64,000 bases of DNA from the NCBI GenBank assembly GCA_036583965.1, contig JAZBQD010000001.1, positions 30,538,597-30,602,596 of the forward strand. Reading direction: 5' to 3'. Below, in pieces: positions 51,621 through 63,403 of the stretch; position 1 is the first letter of the stretch; the number at the start of each line of letters is the position of its first letter. Made by a program: the position numbers and the translations under genes. This DNA comes from Prunella strophiata. Taxonomy: Eukaryota > Chordata > Aves > Passeriformes > Prunellidae. Below the pieces are notes generated by a model, which had not been told where the DNA came from, ran no database searches, and saw only the letters and a list, made by a program, of their open reading frames with translations.

Positions 51621-51777
51621 TAGAGTGCTAACTAAACATGGGGATCTCTCAGGAGACTGTATCTGCACAGCCCTGGCGTGCTTTGAACCAATTTCTTTGG
51701 AAGAGCTGTAATACTGTGGCTGATGACTGGAATTCTTTATTGTAAAATATTATAAGGCCAAGTGGCAAATTTACTAC

Positions 51778-51802
51778 TTTTTTTTTTTTTTTTTTTTTTT
51801 TT
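51778..51802. repeat. T25 homopolymer
   Basis: Twenty-five consecutive T. Read on the minus strand as A25, it is not preceded by AATAAA or a recognisable retrocopy. Confidence 0.95.
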
Positions 51803-54800
51803 CCCTGCTGTATACACACTGCATCATTAGCTCTCCTACATATCCAAAGATTTTAGGTAGGTTTATGGGTTTGGATCCCAAGTTTCCACTTATAGAAGCC
51901 AGTGTTTTCTATATATTTCTGCCACTTTTTAGTCATCCTGCTTGAGCATTCTTATGGTTTCTTATTGCCAGCATGACAAAATGAGCTATGTTGTGAAATA
52001 TCAGACACTCTCTAGTCTACTAAAAATATGAAGTTACGGGCTTTTTCCTCATTAATCACATTCCCTCTGATGTGACACTTGTATGGGTGACTTGGGTCTA
52101 GACTGCTAGTTTTGGCAAATATGGAAAAAGTTACAATGAAAAACCTCAGAATGACAAAAATATGGAAAATGGTCAGATCTTCAACAGTCAGATTGGGGAA
52201 TGCACACTGTGGAAAAATGAAAGTCTCTATAATATTTGGAAAAAAAATACTGACAATTATGAAAGCCTGCCTGAGTCTTAGACTACTAGATGCAGAATGG
52301 GAATTTTGTGCTCAACACCTGAGACATTCAATATTTTAATCTGAATTTGATTAACCACTTAATTACTCTCTTTTTTTTTTTTTCTTTTAAAATTTTCTTG
52401 CAGAGAAACACACATATTTTGTTCCCACAGAGACACAGCACACCAGGAAGTGATCCTCTTAGAACTTACTTCTGGTCAGCTCAATCACATCCCTTGGGTT
52501 CAGTTTCAAACCACAGAACACAGAGAAGGCTCACAAATTAAAATATGCTGTCATTTAAAACCAAATCTTAACTTTTCTGGCCATCAAGAAAGACTTTACA
52601 CAAAACTGCAAGTCACTTTATATATCATCCCCACCTCATTTACCCCAACTTACTTTCACATGACTAGTTGCTCCCATCACTGCAATATACAGAAAGATAA
52701 TACATTTTTATGCTGAAGTTTTAATAATCTACAGTATCCTGATTCAAATCCAACATTCTTTGTATACACAGACAGAAAATTGTTGACCCTGTAAGTGACA
52801 AGAATATGAATCCAATGACCCAGAAAATTTATTTCTTGAACCATATTAGTCAAGGTCACACTCAAATCCAACTACAATTTATTCCACATTTGGGAAAGTC
52901 ATTGTGCTTTACAGAGAAACATGCAGATGCTGGCAGAATTTATCACTACTGAGCAAGTGAGGCAAATTGGTCCACAAACAGCACAGCTATTTGTGGCAGT
53001 TCTATTCCAGTAAACAAATAAAGTAGGGCTCAGGAAAGGGACTGCATGAGATCCTCCTTAACCTGTTCTTTCATGACTGCCCAGCAAAAAACCACTCCAC
53101 AGCTGAGAGCCAAGTCAATCACATGTGTGGGTATTTGACCTCAGTTCCATTGAAAGGCAAAATTTCTGATTGTGTGTCAGTTCATAAAACTGGGAGAGAT
53201 GCCTAATGCATTTGCAGACTTGGCAAATACTAATACAGGTGGGCTTCTGTTATCAGCTAGAAGCATTTTACTGGAGTCCACTTCCCTAAGGAACTGTGCC
53301 TTCTAGCACTTCTCCCCACCTACTTTGTTCCATTCATTCCTTCCACCTATTCTTCTCCCCACAGAGCAAACATATCAGAAATACTGAGAAAGCAGTAAAC
53401 TGGAATCCACCTTGGAAGGGAAAAATCATGGTCAGAGCTAAGAAACCAGGCACCCCACTGAACAAACAGAAATGAGTCAGTACCATTCACCTCCTCTCCT
53501 GGTGTAAGGTTTGGGGAGTCTGTGGGCATCAGCAGGAGCCTTCCAGCACAGCAACGAGAGAAGCCTGCTCTGCCTTCCTCCCAGCTGCACCAGGAACACC
53601 TTGCACCAGCATTCTTTATGTTTCTACATAACCTTCTCACACGTCTGCACTACAAAACACCTATTCACCTCTGATGGATTTATTTTTTCTTTCACATCCC
53701 CTTAACTAAGGGGAACTGAGACCAGAAAACAGAATCTTTTCTTAACCAAGTCTTCTCTCACGCTGATACTCATCCTATAGCATCACTTTGCTTTCCATGC
53801 TTCTCCCATGTGTCTTGAGCTTCCATTAGTGTCTATTTTCCAAACTAAAAACTAAGGAACTAGAACCCAGTTTCTCACTTCATACAGGCAGACCACATGG
53901 GATTTTATTTTTTTTTTAATAAGAAATTTCTTATTTTAGCATTCTCCCAGAGTGTCAAAAGAAGAGGATTTCCACCCACTCCCCTCGAGGCTAAGTCATG
54001 ACCACATCACACTTCACTGTTGGGACATATTTCCTGGCACTAATAGGAAATGTCACAGCTTATTTTTGAGTGTTCCTTCCCTGGAAAATATGATCTTGTC
54101 TGCTCCATGCTATTGAGAACATTTTTTTGTTTGTTTAAGGTTATTCATCTCATGATGGCCTAAGAAGTCTTCAGTCTAGGACACACCACAACACAATGCA
54201 GGTTAAAAATGATGGTATTTTCAAAGGACACTTTATGTAAAACAATAAAGAAAATATCTCACTATTCACAGCATCTTTGCCTAATACAGAACTTTTCACA
54301 TAGTGCCATCTACTTGCAATTTTCTTATTTATCCTATCCTTAGTTATTAAACAAGTTAAAGCAAATACATCTTATATACATATACAGATACACTTTGTTA
54401 ACTGAATGATAAAGTACTAACCATAGGTTTTATGGGGTTTGGGGTTTTTTGACAGAATACAATGCCTTATGTATTTACACAGAAAAAATCAATTGACAAG
54501 CATAAAGTGCAGTTCACACTAAGAAAACTAACTAATTATGATAAGTTGCTACATAAATTGCTTTGCAACTTCCCCAGCAATCAATTTCAAACTCTAAATA
54601 AGCCTCTGGCTTGAAAACACAATGAGTACCTAACAACTGTGTCAATAAAAACAACAGAGAGGACCACAATGATAATATAAACAGGATACTTATCTTTCTG
54701 GAAGTGAGTTTTATGTAAAGCAATTTCCTTTTCTTTTTATGTCTTTGATTTAAAGACAGCATGGCTTTTCACAATGCATGTGTAAAATAAGAACTTTGTG

Positions 54801-57629
54801 TATTAACATTTATCATTTTACTTCAAATATTTTAAAGTATTATATTAAAACTCTAGACCAAATTCTGGATTTGAATCTGAAGGATTGATAGACATTATTA
54901 GTTCCATATGAACCTAAGAATATTTATAAAGTATGATCAAACTGAGCAAATTGAGACAGAACAGATAAATCCTTGGAGAATAATCACTTTAATTATACTA
55001 CTCCCTCTGACTCTCCAAAATTTCTACTTTTTTCCTTCAACACCAGATTTTGAAAGTAGCAGACGTCCTTTGACATGTGCTGGATTGTGAATTCCTGCCT
55101 AACTGGATGGCTAAACCCTTGTTGTGCACTCTGAAGTCCACTTTTATCTTGGTCAGTACTTACCTAAACTCCTACAAAGCTGCTAGCTGGTTTTCTGTGT
55201 GGCACACCCCAACAACCAATCAGGAGGAATTTTGTATGAACATACATCAGTGAAAATTTACTATGCCAAATACTCTGGGTACAACAGCACAGTAATAACA
55301 GTCACAGAAAAAGGAAGCATTGCAAGGTCAGGTATCTCTCTGTGATTATGATTGTTTGCTGAGGAATGGGAAAGTTTGGAAAGATTTTAATTTCAAAAGA
55401 AATCTTCAGCACAACTTTGTTAGACAAAGAGAAACTGAGAGCAAAAGGAACCTCTCACTTCCCTTTGTTCAGAAAAGCTCTACAAAATTACCTTTAGAAG
55501 TTTAATAAGAAGCTTCCAAATATTCTGTTTTTGGATTTCTGGGCATGGGGTTTGAATGCAGTTGATGACTTTCAAGATCAGATGATAAAATAAGAAAGCA
55601 CATCTATCAGTTGGTTGAAACATATTGGTAGAATAAATACCAGTTTTTCATTTGGTCACTCATCATTCAAGCATGAGACAATGTAAGGACTGCACATACC
55701 AGAATGCTTGGATAATTAACTGTATAGACACCAAAACAGGACAGTGGATTTGTTCAGAAAGTTTTTACGAGTCATAACAGATTAGAACTATCAAACCTTG
55801 GCCTAAATCCAAGCTAAGGTTCTAAAAACTACTTGCATAAATACAGGTTTAGTTTTTAATGGAAACTGCTTCTTCCTTTTATCACTAAGCTATGGGGCAG
55901 ACTTACCACTGGTGTTTCCCAGAAGCAAAAGCACAAGAAAAGGAGGAGTCACCTGTAAATTGTTACTGGAAACCAAATGGCTTTGGCAAATTAATATGTT
56001 TCCAAGTAAATCAGGTAATAGACCCTTTATAAAATAACTGCTTATACAAAAGGCATCCAGCATGTTTTTGTATGGGAAAAACAGATTTTCATGATAGCCA
56101 TGATTTAGTGATATTGCTTCTGAAGAGATAGAATGATAAACTGCTATTTTCCCCATCTACTGGAAAGCACTGTTCTGTTTAGAAGGCAATTTGAGTTTGA
56201 ATGTTTGCACATAAAGCAAGGATGCCATTATAAAAAACCAAACATACAACTTGAGTGGGGTGAAGGGTGAGGGGCCTTTTTCCACACATCAGACAAATTA
56301 TCTTTACAAATACATTATTTTGACTTTAATTTTTTTTTTCATCATTGCCAACTATGTTAAGAATTTAGAGTTTCTATTTTAAGTTATGTACCCAGTTAAT
56401 AAATTATCAATAATGAACAGAAGGGTACATATATACTAATCACTGAAAAAAAAAAAATACTTAAGTCCAAAAACTTTTGGGCCAATTTCTTGTAAAAGTC
56501 ACTACATTTCATCAATTTTGTGGAGTAAAGCCATTTCTATTTAAAAACTACAATAAAGTAACTGTTCTGGTTTTTTTTGTTTTCTTTTTCCCTTAAAGGT
56601 AGATCTGAAAAAGCAGACAGGAATGTGGGACGTATATATTTGATTTCACCAGAAAATTTGAAAGCTAGAACAATACAAGCAATGTATAGAATATAGAAAC
56701 AAAAGAAGCACTTTGTATGACAGGAGGCTGTCTGACTTCTTGAACTGACTTCTTTTAACTAGGTAAGAGAACTGCACAAACTTCACACAAGTAAATCACC
56801 AGGTTCTAAATCCATATAAATTAAAATACAAAATCCTACTTTAACAAAGACCAAGGAAAGACCCTTAGAAATTTAAGATTGTTGTTTTGGAATCAAAACA
56901 AAAATACAGCCAGTTATAAAATTACCACTTTGGAAGTCATGTCTAACAGAATAGCAATTAGATCACATAAAGAATCAACTCATATTGCTGTCAGATGCCC
57001 AAAATCTAAATAGAAGGCCTTTGGATTTTTCACTGAAAAATATGAACAGTGAGACTGAGGTAAGGTTCAACTTAGAAAAGTGGGTCTAAGCAACACTGTA
57101 ATATAAGGGAAAACAACTTTCCCAAGATGGGGAAAAAAATTCTCAAGCTTAAAAACGTGATGGAATATTTCTCTCTTCATGTACTTATACATTCAAGCAT
57201 CATAACACTCAATATAATACTTGCAGTGATCATTCCATATCATTCCATGCTGACATCACTCTGTCATATGCTGTTTCTGGGGACTTTGAAAGGGAAAGTG
57301 AGATTTTTGCTGTTCCAGAAATTGTCTGTACAAAACATGGAGTCAGCTTAAAGAACTGGATCCTGACTGGAAATTATATACTGCATGCATGAGCACAAAA
57401 GCTGTAAGACACATGGTGCAACCCACACATAATTATATGTTTTTGTTCTCCCTGTAAAAAATCATAGCTAAATAGAGTGAGAAATGTCCAAGTGAAACTG
57501 TACCAATCAAATACATCCAGCTTGCTCCTGCTCCCCCCTCCCAGTCCCCTAAAAATCAATTTACAGCTGTACCAAACCATTTGCCAGACTTCAGGATTCT
57601 GGTAAACAAGTTTCTCCAGGGACAAATTA

Positions 57630-57960
57630 CACTCACAAACTTACAGCATTCTTCATTCCAGTATGCATTGAAACCCGCCAATATTTACATATGCAACAGC
57701 TGATTCAATTCCACTTTACAACACTGAAAGCATTCCGTGAAGAAAAAAATTGAAGATATTCAGAACTTAAAATAGCATGCATAAGTACTCCATTCTTTCC
57801 TTGGAGATTTTTCTATTGACTGCAATTAATCTTTTATGGGCTTGGGAACTTTGGAATTTTTCTTTGTATAAAAGAATTTGATTGAGTTAATGGGCCTTGC
57901 CAGCAGGTTGTTCTTGGAATCAGTTCTTCCAAGACCTGGAATTCTGGAAATTGTCTTTAA
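57630..57960. promoter_or_regulatory. Candidate conserved non-coding element
   Basis: A motif-dense run with TATGCAT near 57662, a CpG-bearing cccgcc, a forkhead-like ATATTTAC (57681-57688) and E-box CAGCTG (57697-57702). Downstream lie tgcaattaatc near 57820 and gattgagttaatgg. There are few homopolymers and no repeat similarity. Enhancer function is inference. Confidence 0.25.
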
Positions 57961-57973
57961 TTATTTCCTTGTG

Positions 57974-58028
57974 AATATGTGTATATATGTACACACATAC
58001 ATATGTATATATATATATATATATATAA
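57974..58028. repeat. TA/CA microsatellite
   Basis: Alternating GTATATATGTACACACATAC leads into an uninterrupted TA run of about 11 units (58006-58027). Alternating purine-pyrimidine sequence makes it prone to cruciform or Z-like structure and to length polymorphism. Confidence 0.95.
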
Positions 58029-58223
58029 ACTAATCAAATCATGTTAACAATGTCTCTTTAAGGACCAATTTTACCCTTTCTTGGGATGACATGCTCCTCT
58101 CCCTTCACTTTATTTATAACTGTGCTTAGTCACAAGGAAATTTGCAGCATATTTATCATGCAGGGCATAAAACTTCTGGGAAGAGTAAAGACAGAATTAA
58201 TAAAAATTATGTGAACTGCTAAG

Positions 58224-58280
58224 GGTAGAAAGTTGTGATTTGGGAAAACTTCTTTGGTAGAAAGGTGTGATTTGGGAAAT
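58224..58280 (+). repeat. Two-copy direct repeat, 32-bp period
   Basis: A 25-bp unit starting ggtagaaag and ending gatttgggaaa plus one base occurs at 58224-58248 and again at 58256-58280. The copies differ at one internal base (t/g) and at the last base. It is a recent local duplication, possibly polymorphic. Confidence 0.9.
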
Positions 58281-58732
58281 ATAATTTTCCTCTTTCATGG
58301 CAAGGGGGCAGGCATTCTGAAACCCTGGTGAGGACAGTGGGTACTTAGAGCCTGGCAAGCTCCCACTCTGAACAAACACCTGCTGGATGTGTCTGTAACA
58401 CCTACTGCAGCCACACAACTGCTGTATTGCAAGAGGAGCCAATCAATAATTCAGGCACACAGGTTTTGATCCAACACTACTGGCATTTCTTAGTCAAGTT
58501 AGATAAAAAAATCAGCCATGAACCCACACTTCCAATACACAATTACCTAAATAAAAATCTGAAGATACCTGGCTTTTAAGGGTACTTTGAAAGTATTTCT
58601 ATAGAACTCAGGTATTTTTCAAGATTCTGTCAGTCTATTTATTGTGTTAGTAGACCCTAGCCTTTTAAGCCAACACCAGAATTCCAACCTCAAAGGCAAC
58701 ATGTTTATCTGAAAATCAAAGCGACTTATCTT

Positions 58733-58810
58733 GGGAATGGGGGGGAGGAGGGAAGGTGGAGAAGAAGGGCACTGGGTTGCAGGATTTTTTTTTTGGGGGA
58801 GGGGAGAGGT
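58733..58810 (+). other. G-rich tract with G-quadruplex motif
   Basis: GGG-aat-GGG-g-GGG-agga-GGG at 58733-58752 fits the usual G3+N1-7 quadruplex pattern. It is followed by purine-rich DNA, a T run and ggggga-ggggagagg to about 58809. Whether it folds or has a role is unknown. Confidence 0.7.
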
Positions 58811-59763
58811 TGTTTTTTAATCTCTGAAGTCCAGGTCTGTGCTCAAATTCAGGATTTTCATTGCTCTTTTCTCTTTAATTATCAGTTTCAATGCGTGCTC
58901 AGTGCTGGAATTCAGTGCACCCGCAGCACTTTTAGGACATCTGATTACACCACAGCAATCTAAACCAAGGCCAGGATGTAGCTTCATGCTCATCCTCAGC
59001 TCTAGCACAACAACAGTAATACAGGCTGCCACAAATAAAGTTCTAATCACCTGCTTTCCTCATCCTTCACACCTGAATCACAGATCCTTCTTCAGGTGCA
59101 TTATCTGCCTGATTCTTTCAGAAGGTATCAAATAATATGGAATGCTACTAAAGCTGCTTCTATCCTCTGTAGTGCTGCAGAATTTGAACACACATTAAAA
59201 TTAAGCTACCATCAATTCATAAATATAAGGCTGACTTTCATCCTGGTATCCTAAAAAAAACCTGCCTATAGACAAATGGTTTACATTATCAATGTAGAAT
59301 CAATGGGTAACGTGGGAAATAAATACGAGAATTGTTGCTCTGGTTTTAAGCTGAAAAAGTGCTTCAAGCTTTAAAAATTTTTCCTTTCTGAAAAAAGTGA
59401 AAAAGCTTGGAATGCACCCTTCCTGACTGCTTCAGTTTTTCACCTGTTCCCTGAATTTTTTGTTTCATAGGTATGCAGAAGGAATTTGTGAATTTGCCCA
59501 AGGTGCTTTTTTAAGTTCTAAAGATTGATGAAAAAGGAAATTGAAAACTGATCCACATTTAATGTTGAAAAACAGAGAAGAATCCCTTTTCATTGCAATG
59601 AAAATGTGTTAACATTTTAAAATTATAGTCCTAAATTTCTAAACTGCCAAAAAGATCTCACTTAAAAAATATTAGAAAGTTTACAAATTCTCTCAAAATT
59701 GCCAATGCTGCATGTAATCATCTACTTAGCAATGTTTAAGTACTCTAATCTCTTTACATTTTT

Positions 59764-59784
59764 CTCTCTCTCACACACACACAC
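59764..59784. repeat. CT/CA microsatellite
   Basis: A short TC run passes directly into a CA run of about six units. Confidence 0.9.
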
Positions 59785-60021
59785 AAAAATCACTGAGCAT
59801 TATTATCCATAGATTTATTTGCTTTCCCGGTAGACTACCTGTAAATCCTATTTAATATGAGTTAAAATCTGTAGTCTTGACAGCTATGGTTTTCTCATAT
59901 AGTGCTTGAAAGGCATGGTGATCTCTGTAAAGTGAAATGCAGCAGTAACTAGCACAGAGAAGGCCTCAGAGCCAAGCTTAGCCCCCTGCAGCAGTTCATA
60001 GCAATAAAATGGAGCTCGCAC

Positions 60022-60075
60022 CTCTGTGGTTGGTGAGGTCTCTGGATCCAGAAGGCAGAGGGGTGTAGTGCATCT
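60022..60075 (-). other. Candidate 54-nt exon, unproven
   Basis: On the minus strand a strong acceptor, gctgcctctgcctctccag, precedes exactly 54 nt (18 codons) that end at the donor GAG|GTGCGA. Either of two frames is open through it. One begins ATGCACTACACC two bases after the acceptor; the other belongs to a 77-codon ORF at 59884-60117. The surrounding 250 bp are more GC-rich than the neighbourhood. I recognise no protein family, and the peptide is too short to judge. It could be an alternative exon, an lncRNA exon or a decoy. Confidence 0.2.
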
Positions 60076-60168
60076 CTGGAGAGGCAGAGGCAGCAGCACT
60101 GGAGGCCTGTGTGACAAAACAAACGCTGTCAGTGCTCTGAGTGGAGGTCAGTGATCAGGCAGAGAGGA

Positions 60169-60204
60169 TGCACCTGCAGGATCAGTGCTGTGGCTGCAGG
60201 TGCA
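60169..60204. repeat. 11-bp inverted repeat with CACCTG/CAGGTG E-boxes
   Basis: Arms tgcacctgcag (60169-60179) and ctgcaggtgca (60194-60204) are perfectly complementary around a 14-base spacer. Each arm carries a ZEB/SNAI/bHLH-type E-box core in mirrored orientation. Confidence 0.9.
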
Positions 60205-60826
60205 CGGAGTTACCAGCCATGAAGGATTGATTTGTTTTTGTTAAGGCTCCTTGCCGTTCCTCAAGGTTGCTGTACTCACAAGAGTTTACACAATGGCATT
60301 ATGTATCATTACTAAATTAATATTTTCATACAGCTGACAGCTGAAAAAAAAAAAAATTACCATCTTTGTCAGGAAATCTTGAGGCAATGTCAAAATTTTC
60401 CTCTTGGTGAAACAGATTAATATTTACCTAAAGGAAGTTCTGAGTGAGTCCACATGAATGAAAGGAGATAGAAAATAAGAAGTTGGACTAAGATACTGTA
60501 CTTTTCAAATCTAAAGAAAAAAATCCCAAATTATTTTCTCATTCCACTGTGAGCTAAATGAAGGGATCTATTAAAATTATAGTGCCCATAATGCAAAGAA
60601 GTGTAAAAGTATATAGAATTGCTAACAATAAACATTTAAAACCTACAGCAGAAGTCTAATAAAAGAAGTACCCTTAAAAGTAAAGTGTTAAGGGAGAAGA
60701 AGCCCAAATCTTTCTCCCTAGTAAGTCTCAAGGTCCTATGATTCTAATTTTAAAAGATTAGACTGAAGAACTATGGTTTACCATAAACTAACCTTCCTTC
60801 CATTGGATGTTTCTGCTGAAGGAAAG

Positions 60827-60842
60827 ATATATATATATATAT
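60827..60842. repeat. Short AT microsatellite
   Basis: Eight AT units in a row. Confidence 0.9.
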
Positions 60843-63371
60843 AAAATAAAGTTAAAACAAGCCACATTTACCATCTTGCTTTTTAGTTACAGAACAGCAG
60901 TTAGAAGAAGACATGAAAATAAAGAATTGTGTTGGTGAATATGAATCATTGTCAGTTTTTAAAGTTCAGTTTAACTTAGGTTGGTGACACAGTAGTGGTA
61001 TGTTCAGTTTCAGATACAGAGTTTGCTCTGGAGTATTTACAACCTACCCATTTCAGCAAACATAAAAAAGATGATGTGTTTAAATAGAAGACACAAAGGA
61101 CAGCATTCACTGAAAGTTATATGATAATTTCTAACAGAAAAAAAAAAAAAGGCAAATAAAGAGAAAAATACAGAAGCTAAACTATTTCTTGAATCTCATG
61201 ATAATTCACTAAAGGGAGTCTTGAGAAAATAATTGCTATCTTCTGTGCAGTTTGTTCCCTAATGATATATTGACTTCTAAGCTGCAAAAGTCAATCAAAG
61301 GAATCCACCTCAATCTTACTTGCTTTATAATTGAACATATCCTCAAAATTTATGAACCTCTGGGTCTCAAATACCTGGTTAATATAAAAGTATAAAATAG
61401 AGCTACAGTGTTTTGGGGAAGAAAAAGCATAAATATTAATTCAAATTTTAATTACCAGATCAAACCCAAGAACAATAATCAGAAATTCCCAACAATGAAA
61501 GTTAATCATGGTAATAGTTAAAGGCTGTAACTTAGAAATTTTCATTATTGTAGCTGTTGGACTCCTAAATGATAGTACACAAAATGTTAAGAGGTGACTG
61601 ACTAGATTAGCATACTAAGATTTTGCTTTGGGAGACCAGCCATCAATTTCTGTGTCAGACCATAGTTACAATCCCATTTTTGTCCCTAGGAAAAATCAGG
61701 TCACAACATGAAGATGCATCATGCATCAAGACAAACATCTTAATAGAACTTAACAGAGGCAAGTTTGCCTAAACAGCAAGGATGCTGCTTATCAGATATG
61801 AATAAAAATAGAGAATATGCTGCCTCTGCTGACTCACCAGTGATAATGAACCCTTTTCAGGGAACCTCCTGATCAGAGATATATTGCAACAGACATAATT
61901 CTCACCTTCAGCCAGAATGAATGATACCTTGATTTTGGTGAACTGCAAACCCGCAGCTCAATCTACGCTGGACTATGAATTATTGGAAATCTCTCTGGTG
62001 ACCAATCTGAGCTAAGGGCACATAACATGTCAAAGGAGAGAAAGAAGCCCCTTAGACCCAGCTAAGTGATATTTGAAACTAATTCCAAGAACAGGAATTT
62101 GTTCACAACTACGTTTCCTTTGGGTTGAGTAGTCCTGGGTAAGAAAGGAGAAAAATGTCACTATTTAACATTGTGCTTCATCCCTGTAAATCACTCAAAA
62201 AACTGGAAGAGTAAGTGGTCTCATACTCTAGATGTTATCTGCCTATTCAAGTGTACTTATTTGGGACTCTGGTAATAGTGAAGGTTTCTCTCTGGTACTT
62301 TTAATCTCAATTTAGACTGTTGACAGCTTGATGATAGCTTTTCCTAAAATTACTGGAAGAGACTTTGCCATTTCAGCAATATACCACTGAGTGAGCAAAA
62401 TTCAAGAGCTTCTAAAAAGGATATTGGAGTGAAGGGGCAATTTAGCTTTATTTCCAATTTTAGGAAACACAAGAACAGAAAGGTTTGTTTATTGGTGTTT
62501 TTCTGTTATTTTATGTACAGTATATAATTCCCTGTCAAATATAGAACAGTTTTCATTACCTTTGAGCTAAGCATTCAGTTAGAGCAACTTTAATTCTATG
62601 GAATATCATCCAGGGTTAGGATTGTTTTGCACAAACACTGGCTCAAGCTCCAAATCACGTTTCTGAGTAAGCCTGTGCACCAGCAGAAAGAAAACTATTT
62701 GTTTTCTCTACCACATACTGACTTTTGGCCCTAAGCTATTTTCCAAAGAGATTTGTATAGATTGCATTACTCTTAATATTCACAGGAATATTGTGACAGT
62801 GACAGCATTGACATGTGACAGTTATGTCTTCAAGTACTGGTGACATATGCATCAGAAGTTCTTCTTGCAGTGGAAAGTAACTATACATACAAATAGCTTT
62901 GAGGAAAGCTGTTTAAACTGGTTGGTAGCTTCAATTTTATAGGAACAGGTCACAAAATAACTCAGTAAAGAAATTCTAATGGTATTATTACAGAAGAAGC
63001 TTGTAGTTTTGCAAACCTTGAAGTCATTCAAGTTTTGCAGTATATCATGGTACGTGGTGTAAGACTTACAAGACAAATAAAGTTAGACTACTCACAGCTG
63101 CCCTGTTATGCATATAACCAAACATTTGTTAAACTGTGGGACCTCTCTTCATACTAACCGGTGTGTTTTGTCCAAATTCTTGTATTTGATTCTAAATGGA
63201 CTGCAAAAAGAGTACTAGATTTCAAAGCATGTTCATCAAAATTACATATATTGTAGAAGATGAAGCAGGAAGAAAAACACCCACAACCAACCAAAAAAAA
63301 AAACCCCACAACAGCACATCTAAAACTAAATTTGAGAGCAACAATACACCAAATCTTCAACTATTCTAACC

Positions 63372-63403
63372 TATTACCTGACCAAGGGAATGGTCAGGTA
63401 ATA
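63372..63403. repeat. 13-bp perfect hairpin (inverted repeat)
   Basis: Arms tattacctgacca (63372-63384) and tggtcaggtaata (63391-63403) pair perfectly around the 6-base loop agggaa. It is the longest perfect short-loop inverted repeat I found by eye. There is no T-run after it on either strand, and the arms are too short for a typical microRNA precursor. Confidence 0.92.

Larger units (their letters stand above)
48667..57973. other. Non-coding single-copy stretch with homopolymers
   Basis: No gene or transposon was recognised. T25 at 51778-51802 and T13 at 52371-52383 are the main low-complexity tracts. The ORFs of 110 and 81 codons at 51066-51398 pass through poly-Phe and poly-Lys tracts and are rejected. 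A mildly GC-richer patch at 53340-53640 has a 97-codon minus ORF with no recognisable domain. Confidence 0.55.
58029..60021. other. Non-coding stretch with G-rich tract and short repeats
   Basis: It holds the 32-bp-period duplication at 58224-58280, the G-rich tract at 58733-58810 and a CT/CA microsatellite at 59764-59784. ORFs at 58197-58442 and 58817-59135 have no recognisable domain. Confidence 0.6.
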
